From contig NZ_CP036533.1 in NCBI RefSeq assembly GCF_024585265.1, positions 3,729,001 to 3,793,000 of the forward strand: a stretch of 64,000 nt of DNA, given 5' to 3'. This document shows, in pieces, positions 54,014-62,766 of the stretch (within the stretch, counting starts at the first letter, position 1; each line of letters starts with the position of its first letter). The stretch is from Bradyrhizobium sp. WBAH42 (GTDB lineage Bacteria; Pseudomonadota; Alphaproteobacteria; Rhizobiales; Xanthobacteraceae). Made by a program: the position numbers and the translations under genes. Under the pieces are notes generated by a model, which ran no database searches, was not told the DNA's origin, and saw nothing but the letters and a program-made list of their open reading frames with translations.

Positions 54014-54796
54014 TCACTCATGCCGCCAGATTTTCACTGCCGAAACGACCAGGATCACAGCCAATCCCGGCAGAAGAATCGAATTCGGGACGACGCCAAG
54101 AAGCAGACCGCCGATGAATGTGCCGGTTATGGATCCAATCGCCATTGCGAGCATGAACCGCCAATTCGCGCGCAGCACCGAAAAGCTCTGATCGCGACTA
54201 TAGCGCGCAAATCCCACCAGCATTGTCGGCAGGCTCACCGCGAGTGAGAGGCTGCCTGCCAGCTTCACGTCCGCGCCGAACAACAGGATCAGGGTGGGGA
54301 TCAGGAATTCCCCTCCGGCAACGCCGAGCAACGATGCCACGATCCCGATCGTAAAGCCCGCTGCGATGCCCGCGACGATCAGGCTCGCGCCGGTCAGCGC
54401 CGGAGTGGTCGCGGCCTCGTTGCCGTGTGCGAACAGAAGCATGCCCGCGATCACGAGCAGCAGGACGGCAATGACCCTGTACAGCGTCCCGGACTCGAGA
54501 CGCGTCGCCCAGGACGCCCCGGCGTAGGCGCCGACAAGGCTGCCCGCCAGCAGGTTCAGGATGATCGGCCAATGGGCATGTATCTCGGCGAACGGAACGG
54601 CGCCTGCGCGAAACGGCAGCGCACTCGCCACCACGATCAGGCTCGTCGCCTTGTTGAGAACCACGGCTTCAAGGCCGCGAAACCTGAATAGACTGATGAG
54701 CAGCGGCAGCCGAAATTCCGCGCCACCAAGACCAATGAGGCCGCCCAGAGTGCCGATGATTGCGCCCGAGCCGAACGCGGCGGAATTGTTTCGCAT
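54014..54796 (-). CDS. TauE/SafE-family membrane exporter
   Basis: A 260-residue, about eight-segment membrane protein of the TauE/SafE family, which exports sulfite or sulfoacetate-like anions. The two repeat halves are seen: GTLGGLIGLGGAEFRLPLLISLF near the start and FTIGIVASLLGVAGGEFLIPTLILLFG after the middle. The two conserved GGxE segments are complete. TTG 54820 or GTG 54802 could be earlier starts. It is convergent with the methyltransferase gene. Confidence 0.88.
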   Translation of the reverse strand: MRNNSAAFGSGAIIGTLGGLIGLGGAEFRLPLLISLFRFRGLEAVVLNKATSLIVVASALPFRAGAVPFAEIHAHWPIILNLLAGSLVGAYAGASWATRLESGTLYRVIAVLLLVIAGMLLFAHGNEAATTPALTGASLIVAGIAAGFTIGIVASLLGVAGGEFLIPTLILLFGADVKLAGSLSLAVSLPTMLVGFARYSRDQSFSVLRANWRFMLAMAIGSITGTFIGGLLLGVVPNSILLPGLAVILVVSAVKIWRHE

Positions 54797-55206
54797 GGAC
54801 ACGACAGAAAAATGCGCCAATGCGCAAAATCAAGCTTGCCCGTAATCCGTCGTGGCGGGGAGCTTCACACCTGCTTACGGCAGGGCGTGGGGCTGAGCTA
54901 AAGCGTAGTCCAGAATTTTGCGTGTTGCAAACGCGCATTGATTTGGCTTCAGAGAACCACTGTCGAAGCATGGCGCTCCGTGCTCCCCCAAATGAAAACA
55001 CCCGCGACGGATGGCTCCGCGCGGGTGTGACGAACTCTCGATGATGCCAGTATGCCCCTGTTTTGCCCGACGAGTCAAAGAGCGGCGCACGCACGGCCAG
55101 CAGCCTCAACATCACCGATCCGAAGAGCGTAATGATTTCAACACCCCCGCTACTGTGCATGGGGTTGTTTTCGCACTTTTGTTCTAGCTCGCCGAAACGG
55201 CCGCGC
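54797..55206. other. About 410-base gap
   Basis: No gene is supported. It holds the terminator at 54991-55028 for the leftward DUF1254 gene, the promoter of the leftward tauE gene, and otherwise nothing I can identify. Confidence 0.5.
54991..55028 (-). terminator. Rho-independent terminator of the DUF1214/DUF1254 genes
   Basis: ACACCCGCG and CGCGGGTGT form a 9-base stem around a 13-base loop. On the minus strand it is followed by TTTTCATTT. It lies about 180 bases after the DUF1254 stop, with the polarity of that operon. Confidence 0.75.
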
Positions 55207-55791
55207 TCACCGCCGTCCGCGCGGCGCCTCGGCCTTGGCTGGCGGCTCGGTCTGCGGAGCGCAGGTCGCAGCTTGAAGCGAGCCTTGCGCCTGCTGCATC
55301 AGGCCGGGCTCGGGGGCGAGCGCCTTCATCAGGATCAGGCCGGTCGTGGTTGGGGAATCGATGATCAGGCGGTCGGCCGCGGTGACCTCTTCGTCCTCCG
55401 GCAGCTCGTTGTGCTGCGCCTCCGTCATCAGGTCGAGCTCGATCACCTTGCGGCCCGCGGAGCGGTCGTTGATGGCGTAATAGGCGATCTCGTTGCGGGT
55501 GTAGAACGACACCGAGGTGTAGGCCTGGCTCACCGGCACCGTCAGCTTGATCGGCCCGCCCGACAGGTCATAGCGGCAGATTGCCAGCGCGAAGGCCGGA
55601 TCCATGAACGGCATCGGCGAATTGTTGGGATCGGCGAGAGGAAGCTGGGTGACGGCGTTCACCCTGGTCATCGGCGTCAGCCGCGAATAGGCATCCTGGG
55701 TGGCGATCCGCGGCAGCGCCAGCACGCTGACGAGATGGACCACGAGGCCCAGCACCACGCCGGCAACGATGGTGAAGACGAGCCGGATCAT
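55207..55791 (-). CDS. DUF1254-like membrane-anchored protein
   Basis: A 194-residue protein with one N-terminal membrane segment (LVFTIVAGVVLGLVVHLVSVLAL) and a DUF1254-like periplasmic domain (RIATQDAYSRLTPMTRVNAVTQLPLADPNNSPMPFMDPAFALAICRYDLSGGPIKL). In many bacteria DUF1254 is the N-terminal part of one long protein with DUF1214; here the two are separate genes, and this part comes second. Its start overlaps the previous stop by 4 bases. The function is unknown. Confidence 0.82.
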   Translation of the reverse strand: MIRLVFTIVAGVVLGLVVHLVSVLALPRIATQDAYSRLTPMTRVNAVTQLPLADPNNSPMPFMDPAFALAICRYDLSGGPIKLTVPVSQAYTSVSFYTRNEIAYYAINDRSAGRKVIELDLMTEAQHNELPEDEEVTAADRLIIDSPTTTGLILMKALAPEPGLMQQAQGSLQAATCAPQTEPPAKAEAPRGRR

Positions 55792-56366
55792 GAGCAGCCC
55801 ACCGTTGTGATGCTCGGCATCGGCGCATCGCGCTGGGTGCGCGTCGCAACGCCGACCGGCGTGTCGTAGAGACGCAGCATCAATGCGTAACGCTCGATGC
55901 CGCCGGTCGGCAGCCAGTTGCCGGCGCGCGAGCGCGAGGCGATCCGGATCTCGAACGAGCCGTCGGACGAGCGCACGATCTCCTGGCTGGTGAAGCCGTA
56001 GCGCTGCAGCGAGTTGGCGACGAGGTGGCCCTTGCGGTCGTAGAGCGTCAGCGTCCAGAACCGCGCCGGCGGCGTCACGCCGGACACGATCACGTCGCAG
56101 CGGCCGTCGAGCGCCTTCTTCTTGTCGTCAGTGGTGGCGGTGAAGGCGACGCCGTCGCCGGTGCCGATCGGCAGCTCGCCGTTGCGGACGATGGTGGCGC
56201 GCGAATAGGGGTCGACGTCGGCGGTGCCGGTGCGCGGCCGCGCGGTCCAGGCGCCGATGGTCAGCGCGCCGATCTCGGTGCCGCGCGTCGTGGTCATCCA
56301 CGTCGCGCCGACGCCGACGACTGTCGCAAGAAGAAGCGCCGTCAATGTGATCAGGATCAGCCGCAC
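55788..56366 (-). CDS. DUF1214-like membrane-anchored protein
   Basis: A 192-residue protein with an N-terminal membrane segment (LILITLTALLLATVVGVGATW) and a DUF1214-like domain (RCDVIVSGVTPPARFWTLTLYDRKGHLVANSLQRYGFTSQEIVRSSDGSFEIRIASRSRAGNWLPTG). First of a two-gene unit with DUF1254. It starts 9 bases after the penicillin-binding protein stop, so the three may be one transcript. Confidence 0.85.
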   Translation of the reverse strand: MRLILITLTALLLATVVGVGATWMTTTRGTEIGALTIGAWTARPRTGTADVDPYSRATIVRNGELPIGTGDGVAFTATTDDKKKALDGRCDVIVSGVTPPARFWTLTLYDRKGHLVANSLQRYGFTSQEIVRSSDGSFEIRIASRSRAGNWLPTGGIERYALMLRLYDTPVGVATRTQRDAPMPSITTVGCS

Positions 56367-56375
56367 GGGTTTCGA

Positions 56376-58652
56376 TCAGTTCTTGCGCGGGGCGGAGGTG
56401 TTGGCGTTCTCTTCCGCATAGTTCTGCGGGAAGGCGAGCGCGCTCGTCGACGAGGACGGCTTGCCGTCATTTGCCGTCGACTTGTTCGCAGCCTTGGCCG
56501 CATCATCCAGCAGCTTCTCGACGCGCACCAGGATGTCGGCGCCGCGCTTGGTCAGCACCGGCGGCGGACCGGGCTTGGTCTCCAGAACCTTCGGCGCCGC
56601 ACTGGCGTGCGCGGCCATCGGCTGCGGCGGCAGCTTCTGGCCCATGCCGATGCCGGGGATCTCACGGACCTCGACGCCCTGATGCGCGGCGAGCATGATG
56701 TCGTGCCAGGTCTGCGCCGGCAGCGAGCCGCCGGTCATGCGGTTGGTCGGCGAGTAATCGTCGTTGCCGTACCACACTGCGCAGGTGAAATTGCCGGTGT
56801 AACCGACGAACCAGGCATCGCGATACGCATTGGTCGTGCCGGTCTTTCCCGCCGTCGGAATGCCGTCCAGCGCGGCGCGCCGCGCGGTGCCTTCGCTCAC
56901 GACGTGGCTCATCATGCCGGCCATGTCGGCGGCGACGGAGGCGGGGATCGCCTGCCGCGGCTTCGGTCCGTCGCGGTCCCAGCGCCAGACCAGGTCGCCG
57001 GCGCCGGTGCGCACTTCGAGCACCGAATGCGGCGTCACCGCCTTGCCGCGGTTGGGGAAGGTCGCGTAGGCCACCGCATGCTCGAGCACGGTGACCTCGT
57101 CCGAGCCGATCGGCAGCGAGGGCGTGTCGGGCAGCGGCGCCTTGAGGCCGAAGCGGCGCGCGACCTCGACGATCTTGGCGCGGCCGACCTTGGCCGGGTT
57201 CGGCGCCTTCGGCTCGTTCTTCCGGCCAATCTCGATCGACAGCTTCACCGGCACGACGTTGATCGAGCGGGTGATCGCCTGCGTCAGCGTCACCGAGCCG
57301 GAATAGGAATGGCCATAGTTCTGCGGGCACCAATTGCCGATGCAGACCGGACCGTCGACCACGACCGAGTTGGGCGTGTAGCCGTTCAGCAGCGCCGTGG
57401 TGTAGACGTAAGGCTTGAACGAGGAGCCCGGCTGGCGATAGGCATCGGTGGCGCGGTTGAACTGGCTGGCGCCGTAGTCGCGGCCGCCGACCATGGCGCG
57501 GATGCCGCCGTCGAGATCGGCGACGACGGTCGCCGCCTGCGTCGCGTGATAGTCGCGGCCGAACTGGCGCAGCTGGTTCTCGACCGCGTCTTCCGCCGCC
57601 TTCTGCACGTTGGTGTCGATGGCGGTGCGGACGACGAAGACGCGCTCGGTGTAGGACTTCGGGAAGGTGTCGACCAGCTTGCGCATCTCGTCGAAGGCGT
57701 AGTCGAGATAATAGTTCGGCGAGGCCTCGTCGCGGCGGTCGACTGCGAAGGCCGGGTTGCGGCGGGCGCCGAACACCTGGCCCTCGGTCATGAAGCCGGC
57801 ATCGACGAGGTTGTCGAGCACGACGTTGGCGCGGGCGCGGGCGGCGGGCAGGTTGATGTGCGGGGCATACTTCGTCGGCGCCTTGAACAGGCCGGCGAGC
57901 ATCGCCGCTTCCGCCAGCGTCACGTCGCGTGCGGACTTGTTGAAGTAGAAATGCGCCGCGCCGTCGACGCCGAAAGTGCCGCCGCCCATATAGGCGCGGT
58001 CGAGATAGAGCTTGAGGATCTCGTTCTTGGTCAGGCGCCATTCCAGCCAGATCGCGAGGAAGGCCTCGTTGACCTTGCGCTCGATGGTGCGCTCGTTGCT
58101 CAGGAACAGGTTCTTGGCGAGCTGCTGGGTGATCGAGGAGCCGCCCTGGCGCACGCCGCCGGCTTGCGCGTTGGTGACGAGCGCGCGCGCGGTGCCGGCG
58201 ATGTCGATGCCGAAATGCTCGTAGAAGCGCCGGTCCTCGGTCGCCAGCGTCGCCTTGATCAGGACGTCCGGAAAGTCTTCCAGCGGAATGGAGTCGTTGT
58301 GCTTGATGCCGCGGCTGCCGATCGGATTGCCGTAGCGGTCGAGGAACGTCACCGCGAGGTCGGACTTCTTCAGCCAGTCCTCGTCTGCGGTCTCGCGGAA
58401 GGCGGGAATGGCGAGGGTGAGCATCACGACGAGGCCGCCGAGCCCGAGGGTTGCGGCCTCCGACAGCGGCTCGATGAACACCCAGCGCTTCCACCGCCCG
58501 ACATAGAAGCGGTCCATGAAGGTCGAGTAGCGCTCGTAGAGTTCGCGGATGCCCTTGGCCGAGGAGAACAGCGAGGAGTCGATGCGCGCATCGAGATCCA
58601 GGAAGAAATTCCGGACCCTCTGCTTCCAATGCGGTGGTATGATCTGGCGCAC
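56376..58652 (-). CDS. Class A (bifunctional) penicillin-binding protein
   Basis: A 758-residue peptidoglycan synthase. A cytoplasmic N-terminus and one membrane segment (about residues 68-90) are followed by a GT51 glycosyltransferase domain (catalytic Glu in LATEDRRFYEHFGID, then QGGSSITQQLAKNLFLSNERT) and a transpeptidase domain with the active Ser in PGSSFKP, SIN, and KTGTT. The C-terminal 90 residues are Pro/Ala-rich. It builds and cross-links the cell wall. GTG start. Divergent from the YcgN-type gene. Confidence 0.95.
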   Translation of the reverse strand: MRQIIPPHWKQRVRNFFLDLDARIDSSLFSSAKGIRELYERYSTFMDRFYVGRWKRWVFIEPLSEAATLGLGGLVVMLTLAIPAFRETADEDWLKKSDLAVTFLDRYGNPIGSRGIKHNDSIPLEDFPDVLIKATLATEDRRFYEHFGIDIAGTARALVTNAQAGGVRQGGSSITQQLAKNLFLSNERTIERKVNEAFLAIWLEWRLTKNEILKLYLDRAYMGGGTFGVDGAAHFYFNKSARDVTLAEAAMLAGLFKAPTKYAPHINLPAARARANVVLDNLVDAGFMTEGQVFGARRNPAFAVDRRDEASPNYYLDYAFDEMRKLVDTFPKSYTERVFVVRTAIDTNVQKAAEDAVENQLRQFGRDYHATQAATVVADLDGGIRAMVGGRDYGASQFNRATDAYRQPGSSFKPYVYTTALLNGYTPNSVVVDGPVCIGNWCPQNYGHSYSGSVTLTQAITRSINVVPVKLSIEIGRKNEPKAPNPAKVGRAKIVEVARRFGLKAPLPDTPSLPIGSDEVTVLEHAVAYATFPNRGKAVTPHSVLEVRTGAGDLVWRWDRDGPKPRQAIPASVAADMAGMMSHVVSEGTARRAALDGIPTAGKTGTTNAYRDAWFVGYTGNFTCAVWYGNDDYSPTNRMTGGSLPAQTWHDIMLAAHQGVEVREIPGIGMGQKLPPQPMAAHASAAPKVLETKPGPPPVLTKRGADILVRVEKLLDDAAKAANKSTANDGKPSSSTSALAFPQNYAEENANTSAPRKN

Positions 58653-58944
58653 CTAGAACCCTTGAGGCTTGCTTCGAAAGCGTTCAAGCACCCGGCCGGG
58701 GCGGCCTCGAGACGTCTTGCGGGAATGTTGCGGCAAACCCAAGGCGCCCGGCCAGCATCCGAGGGACTTGCTGTTCCTTCTAGCCGAGCGGGCCCCATAA
58801 ACCAATGGTCACGCTCGCGATTTTGAACAACAGGCCTAATTGACCCCGGTTCATTACGGGCCTCAAAGGGGCCTCGCTTGCACCCTTGCCGCGGCGCGCC
58901 CTAGATGGCGTTGCCGTAGCTCTTTCGAACCGTTGTTGAGGCGC

Positions 58945-59454
58945 ATGACCGCAGCTCCCAAACGACCTTCCGGACAGGAAGGATTCTTCTGGAAAACCAA
59001 GACGTTGGAACAGATGTCGGGGGCCGAATGGGAAAGCCTGTGCGACGGCTGCGGCCGCTGCTGCCTGAACAAGCTCGAGGACGAGGACACCGGGCAGATC
59101 TACTTCACCCATATTGGCTGCAAGCTGCTCGATGGGATGAGCTGCGCCTGCAAGGACTATCCGAATCGCTCCGACAAGGTTCCGGACTGCGTCCGCCTGA
59201 CCCCGGCCAATGTCCGCACCCTGAACTGGCTGCCGCCGAGCTGCGGCTACAAGCTCGTCGCCGAAGGGCGCGACCTCTATTGGTGGCATCCGCTGGTTTC
59301 GGGTGACCCCAACACCGTGCACGAAGCCGGCGTCTCCGTGCGCGGCCGCGTCGAGGGCAGCGAGGAGGAGGTTCCGGACGAGGAGCTCGAGGACCACATC
59401 GTGCACTGGCCGGCGACCTTGCCGAAACGGGCGCGTCTGAAGAAGCGACCTTGA
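58945..59454 (+). CDS. YcgN-family cysteine-cluster protein
   Basis: A 169-residue cytosolic protein of the YcgN (UPF0260) family. It shows the conserved Cys cluster: [17 protein letters not shown] (about residues 30-46), [25 protein letters not shown] (about 58-82), and [18 protein letters not shown]. The cluster likely binds zinc or iron-sulfur; the function is not known. The chosen ATG gives the usual length; the upstream codons are not conserved-looking. Confidence 0.92.
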   Translation: MTAAPKRPSGQEGFFWKTKTLEQMSGAEWESLCDGCGRCCLNKLEDEDTGQIYFTHIGCKLLDGMSCACKDYPNRSDKVPDCVRLTPANVRTLNWLPPSCGYKLVAEGRDLYWWHPLVSGDPNTVHEAGVSVRGRVEGSEEEVPDEELEDHIVHWPATLPKRARLKKRP

Positions 59455-59588
59455 ACAGCTGTGCGTAGAGGTCGCACGGAGACACGCTTCACATTCACGG
59501 GTTGAGGTGATATTCTGGTTGTAGATTTTGATCTGGATATACTTAGGTTGTTTAAATGATTGAGGTACCCTAGATTTTTGGGGGTCCG
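59455..59588 (+). promoter_or_regulatory. AT-rich leader and probable promoter of the patatin cassette
   Basis: The stretch 59505-59580 is clearly richer in A and T than its surroundings. Candidate elements are TTGATC (59528-59533) with TTTAAA 17 bases later (59551-59556), and TATACT at 59538-59543. GGGGGTCCG lies before the patatin ATG. The drop in GC is consistent with an acquired cassette. Confidence 0.45.
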
Positions 59589-60722
59589 ATGAATACTGAT
59601 CCGGTTGATCCGATACCGACGGACGACGAGAACAAGCCACTAGAACCAACCACTGCGCTTTGCCTTTCCGGCGGAGGATATCGCGCGATGGTGTTTCATA
59701 TCGGCGTCCTGTGGCGGCTGTACGAAACGGGACTGCTGCAGAACATCAAGCGCATATCGAGCGTTTCCGGTGGGTCGATCACTGCTGGCATGTTGGCGCT
59801 GGCGTGGCCCGAGCTCAGCTTCAAACCTGGCAGCATCAACAGCGATTTCATTCCGAAATTTGTCGCGCCGTTGCGCACCTTCGCAGGCGTCACGATCGAT
59901 GCCGAGTCGGTGATCCTGGGGGCGCTGTTGCCAGGCAGCATCGGTGATCGTATCGCCGAGGCGTACGACGATCACCTGTTTCACGGCAAGACACTGCAGG
60001 ACATGCCTGACGGGCCGCGCTTCGTAATCAATGCAACGAACGTGCAATCAGGCGCGCTCTGGCGTTTCATGAAGCCTTATATGCGCGACTACCGCGTCGG
60101 CGAGGTGAAGAATCCCGAAATTCCGCTGGCGCAAGCCGTAGCGGCTTCCTCCGCTTTTCCCCCGGTCCTCTCTCCATTTGAATTGCGTCTCAAGGACAGC
60201 GATTTCGTGCCCGGTACGGGACTCGACCTGCAGCGGCCTCCATTTACCACGCGCGTCGTTCTCAGCGATGGCGGTGTCTACGACAATCTCGGCCTTGAGA
60301 CGGCATGGAAGCGCCACCAGACGGTTCTGGTCAGCGATGCCGGCGGCAAGATAGAGGCTGAGGAGCAACCGGAGACGGATTGGCCGCGGCATTCCTACCG
60401 CGTCCTCAATCTGATCGACAATCAGGTGCGTTCGCTGCGCAAGCGGCAGGTCATCGACTCCTTCAAGTCGGGAACGCGCAAGGGCGCCTATTGGGGCATC
60501 CGCACCGACATCGCGGACTACGGGCTGGCCGATGCTCTGCCGTGTCCTTTCGAGCGTACGTTGCAACTTGCGGAGGTGCCGACACGTCTGAAACGGCTGG
60601 ACGCGACGACGCAGGAAAGATTGATCAATTGGGGCTACGCCGTGTGTGATGCGGCCCTGCGCAAGCATGTTGCGGCGGTCAGGCCAGCGCCTGCCTTTCC
60701 CTATCCGCAGTCTGGTGTCTGA
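59589..60722 (+). CDS. Patatin-like phospholipase
   Basis: A 377-residue lipid hydrolase of the patatin group. The Gly-rich oxyanion loop is LSGGGYRAM (residues 27-35), the catalytic Ser is in SSVSGGSI (about residue 59; the usual first Gly of GxSxG is Ser), and the catalytic Asp is in SDGGVYDNLG (about residue 225). There is no signal peptide. Patatins serve as membrane-degrading effectors in several anti-phage systems (for example CapV in CBASS). First of a three-gene cassette with a protease and an MBL-fold protein. Confidence 0.93.
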   Translation: MNTDPVDPIPTDDENKPLEPTTALCLSGGGYRAMVFHIGVLWRLYETGLLQNIKRISSVSGGSITAGMLALAWPELSFKPGSINSDFIPKFVAPLRTFAGVTIDAESVILGALLPGSIGDRIAEAYDDHLFHGKTLQDMPDGPRFVINATNVQSGALWRFMKPYMRDYRVGEVKNPEIPLAQAVAASSAFPPVLSPFELRLKDSDFVPGTGLDLQRPPFTTRVVLSDGGVYDNLGLETAWKRHQTVLVSDAGGKIEAEEQPETDWPRHSYRVLNLIDNQVRSLRKRQVIDSFKSGTRKGAYWGIRTDIADYGLADALPCPFERTLQLAEVPTRLKRLDATTQERLINWGYAVCDAALRKHVAAVRPAPAFPYPQSGV

Positions 60723-60733
60723 GGAAGACGACA

Positions 60734-62755
60734 ATGGCGGACGACAAGGGGCGTAAGCGGCGCGCAAAACCGCAAAGCGGCACACCTAAAAGCCGCGGGC
60801 CGACTTGGCCGGTCTCGGCCGACGGAAGACCCAAGCAGTTCTCTATTCCGCCCGAAGTGGTCGAACACATCCTCCTGGGTCCCCGCGACGACAGGCGCGT
60901 GCTGCAGGACTCGCCGCTGCTCGGCGATGTCTGGGCGGCTTACGCTCTCGATCCGGGCATCGCCCAGGACGTTCTGATTACGCCGCACAAAAATGCGACC
61001 GCGGTGAGCGTGGCCCGTACCATCGCAGGCGCGCTGAAACTGCCGGTCGAATCTGCCCCGCCTGGCCGGCCTCCAACAAAGGCCAAGGTCGCCTATTTGC
61101 AGGGGCTCGTCGGTGCGCGGCTCTATTTCGACCAGGTGCTCCGCATCCTGGTACCGCGGACACAATGGTGGCGCGAGCCGAAGGTGGCCGAAAGGATCGA
61201 AAGCGTAGATGCCGGCGACAATCAGGGGACGATCAAAAAGCTGCTCCAGCAAGGGCCGAGGAGGTCCAACGCGCCGCGCGAACGCACATTGGACAATGCC
61301 ACGTCGCTCCAAAGGTATATCGCGCTTGCCGGATTGATCTACTGGATTTGCAAGCTGGAACGTCCCGTCGGTTGGGACGAACCGCTTGAGCCACTGACCT
61401 TTGAGCAGGCATTGGAACGATACCGGGACTATGCCGACGAGATTCTCTCCGGCATGTTCGCACTTTATGAGGTAGTCAAGCCGGACGAGAACGTTCGGCA
61501 GCAGAACGACATCGTCGATGCCAGGAGCGAGCCGGCGGAAGAAAGACCAGCTTGTATTTTCCAGGTATCGCTCAACCGATCGGCCGTTCCCGCGCTCGAT
61601 CGGTCGGTGCCGGCGGTCAAGGCCGACGCTGCGAGGTCGCTGTTCAACGTCCAGTGCAAGAATATCGTTTGGGCAGTTCTTGATTCCGGTATTCAGAACA
61701 ATCACGACGCGTTCATGACGTCCGGCGAGAAGCCGGCGTCGCGTGTCAGGAAAATCTTCGACTTCACGAATATTCGCGAGATCGTTAGCAGTGAGACGGG
61801 TGACGTCGATGCTCAAACCCGCGAGAAGCTGATCCGAGCGTCCGGGCTCCCTGAAGCCGAGGTGGACGTCAGCCTGGAGAAGATTGCCGAAGACTTCGAG
61901 AAGGAGCGCCCCATCAACTGGGCGACCGTCGAAAGGCTGATCACGGTCAAGAGGCCGGATCCAAACGACAAGTCTGAAAAGCTGCCCAGTTCGCACGGGA
62001 CCCACGTTGCGGGAATCATCGGAGCGGACCAGAAGGACGGCAAATACGCTGGCGGCATGTGCCCGGACATCGGACTCTACGATTTCCGCGTGCTGGGTGC
62101 GAGCCTGGAGGAGACCGAGTTCGCCGTCATCGCTGCCATGCAATACATCCGTTACGTCAACGAGCGGCATAACTACATCACGATTCACGGCGCGAATCTC
62201 AGCCTCTCAATTCCGCACAACGTGCGCAATTTTGCATGTGGGCGGACGCCGATTTGCAACGAATGCGAACGTTTGGTCGAAAGCGGAGTGGTGGTCGTGG
62301 CCGCAGCAGGCAATCGCGGCTTTCAGAAATTCGAAACGAAGGATGGTCCGTTCGAAAATTATGCCGCCTTCAGTATCACCGATCCCGGAAATGCCGACGG
62401 CGTCATCACCGTTGGATCGACCCACGGGAATTGGCCGCATACATACGGAGTCAGCTTCTTCTCGAGCCGCGGTCCGACCGGCGATGGCCGCGCGAAGCCG
62501 GATCTCGTCGCGCCCGGTGAGCGGATTCTATCGACCGTTCCGAATGATGATTGGGCTCCGGAATCGGGCACCAGCATGGCGGCTCCCATGGTTAGCGGAG
62601 CCGCGGCGATGCTGCTCGCCCGATACGAAGAGCTGATCGGGCAACCGCGCCGAGTCAAACGCATCCTGTGCGACAGCGCGACGGATCTTGGCCGCGAGCG
62701 CAGCTTTCAGGGGCACGGCATGCTCGACGTGTTGCGGGCACTTCAATCGATCTGA
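60734..62755 (+). CDS. Subtilisin-like (S8) serine protease with long unassigned N-terminus
   Basis: A 673-residue protease without a signal peptide. The catalytic triad is complete: Asp317 (WAVLDSGIQ), His421 (SSHGTHVAGI) and Ser614 (GTSMAAPMVSGAAAM), with the oxyanion Asn527 (AAAGNRG). The first ~300 residues match no domain I know; residues 80-250 are helical, with a conserved-looking YLQGLVGARLYFDQVLRILVPRTQWW. Such added domains in cytosolic S8 proteases often sense or bind partners. It starts 11 bases after the patatin stop and is 11 bases from the MBL gene. Confidence 0.92.
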   Translation: MADDKGRKRRAKPQSGTPKSRGPTWPVSADGRPKQFSIPPEVVEHILLGPRDDRRVLQDSPLLGDVWAAYALDPGIAQDVLITPHKNATAVSVARTIAGALKLPVESAPPGRPPTKAKVAYLQGLVGARLYFDQVLRILVPRTQWWREPKVAERIESVDAGDNQGTIKKLLQQGPRRSNAPRERTLDNATSLQRYIALAGLIYWICKLERPVGWDEPLEPLTFEQALERYRDYADEILSGMFALYEVVKPDENVRQQNDIVDARSEPAEERPACIFQVSLNRSAVPALDRSVPAVKADAARSLFNVQCKNIVWAVLDSGIQNNHDAFMTSGEKPASRVRKIFDFTNIREIVSSETGDVDAQTREKLIRASGLPEAEVDVSLEKIAEDFEKERPINWATVERLITVKRPDPNDKSEKLPSSHGTHVAGIIGADQKDGKYAGGMCPDIGLYDFRVLGASLEETEFAVIAAMQYIRYVNERHNYITIHGANLSLSIPHNVRNFACGRTPICNECERLVESGVVVVAAAGNRGFQKFETKDGPFENYAAFSITDPGNADGVITVGSTHGNWPHTYGVSFFSSRGPTGDGRAKPDLVAPGERILSTVPNDDWAPESGTSMAAPMVSGAAAMLLARYEELIGQPRRVKRILCDSATDLGRERSFQGHGMLDVLRALQSI

Positions 62756-62766
62756 GGAGGAATGCG

